Translations under genes and position numbers: made by a program | The notes under the pieces: generated by a model | What the model was told of the DNA's origin: nothing | Databases searched by the model: none | The model's input: only the letters and a program-made list of their open reading frames with translations | In this document: positions 63,933-64,000 of the stretch, piece after piece | Position numbering within the stretch: the stretch's first letter is position 1 | How the letters are laid out: each line of letters opens with the position of its first letter | Source of the DNA: Pontibacter rufus | Lineage (GTDB): Bacteria; Bacteroidota; Bacteroidia; Cytophagales; Hymenobacteraceae | Assembly (NCBI RefSeq): GCF_015694705.1 | Contig: NZ_JADQDR010000010.1 | Span: 1-64,000 of the forward strand | DNA length: 64,000 nt | Direction of reading: 5' to 3'

Positions 63933-64000
63933 ATGGCAAACTTAAAACCACCGGTAAACGAACATGATCACTACACCGGCAACACGAATGCAAGTATAAC
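63933..64000 (+). CDS. DsbA-like thioredoxin-domain protein (5' end only)
   Basis: Only the first 22 codons are in the window (MANLKPPVNEHDHYTGNTNA and following). The pattern of LKPPV...DH..GN.NA.I at the start is typical of cytoplasmic DsbA-family proteins, whose CPxC motif would follow directly. It begins 3 bp after the peroxiredoxin stop, so the two form an operon. The last codons carry a heptamer copy (63992-63998). The active site lies outside the window. Confidence 0.65.
   Translation, partial: MANLKPPVNEHDHYTGNTNASI

Larger units (their letters stand above)
1784..63998. repeat. over-represented heptamer AAGTATA/TATACTT family
   Basis: By eye I found about 100 copies on both strands from 1784 onward, in coding and intergenic DNA. 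Five are joined as the palindrome AAGTATACTT (13724-13733, 19680-19689, 21134-21143, 48577-48586, 51653-51662). AAGTATG/CATACTT also looks frequent, so the core may be AAGTAT followed by a purine. Function unknown. Confidence 0.8.

Overview
The window reads as chromosomal DNA of a Bacteroidota bacterium, most likely order Cytophagales, family Hymenobacteraceae (Pontibacter/Rufibacter-like; genus not fixed). This rests on the gene families present: TamL, a TonB-dependent receptor paired with a DUF4249 lipoprotein, DUF1573, fused E1 dehydrogenases, Bacteroidota-type AMP nucleosidase, MenE, and a type IX-like sorting tail. Several promoters also carry the Bacteroidota -7 element TAnnTTTG. No rRNA, tRNA, CRISPR array, phage or complete insertion sequence was seen. 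Most of the window is ordinary core genome.

Layout. 1-1.66 kb: an AT-rich accessory stretch with two same-strand genes, each followed within 7 nt of its stop by an imperfect attC-like hairpin, and a third hairpin upstream. 2.1-4.7 kb: an ECF sigma factor, a membrane-anchored anti-sigma-like protein and an outer-membrane barrel. 4.7-7.9 kb: rRNA/tRNA methyltransferase divergent from TamL. 8.0 kb: a REPIN-like inverted repeat. 8-11.9 kb: fused branched-chain type E1, hemF, PAP2 phosphatase. 11.9-15.3 kb: TonB receptor and DUF4249 lipoprotein. 15.4-18.4 kb: two DoxX paralogs, menE, a small secreted protein. 18.5-23.5 kb: a GT25 glycosyltransferase and histidine-degradation genes hutU-hutI-hutG. 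24-27.3 kb: TauE-type exporter, MtfA-like peptidase, LuxE-like acyltransferase, a lipoprotein. 27.5-36.8 kb: a second fused E1, a DUF1573 protein, alanine dehydrogenase, HsdR-N nuclease-like protein, AMP nucleosidase, amidohydrolase, MFS transporter.

36.8-45.1 kb is the most distinctive region: two tandem ~494-residue helical-repeat paralogs, a divergent 46-residue secreted peptide, an Opp/Dpp-type uptake operon without ATPases, and an 87-residue orphan protein. It resembles a peptide export, import and receptor circuit, but that reading is inference. 45.4-50.1 kb: thioesterase, PQQ-type sugar dehydrogenase, a secreted Gfo/Idh/MocA protein, an SGNH hydrolase and a small unknown. 50.1-59.5 kb: a nearly complete pentose-phosphate operon on the minus strand (ROK kinase, tkt, rpiB, tal, gnd, zwf, pgl). 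59.9-64 kb: a DisA-like (DACNV-type) sensor protein, a DsbA-family oxidoreductase, a luciferase-like monooxygenase, a peroxiredoxin and the start of a second DsbA-like gene.

The strongest signal that genes do not explain is the heptamer AAGTATA/TATACTT. By eye it occurs about 100 times on both strands, inside genes and between them, against roughly 8 expected by chance. It includes five copies of the 10-bp palindrome AAGTATACTT and copies built into terminator stems. It is absent from the accessory left end and from several long genes. Its role is unknown to me.
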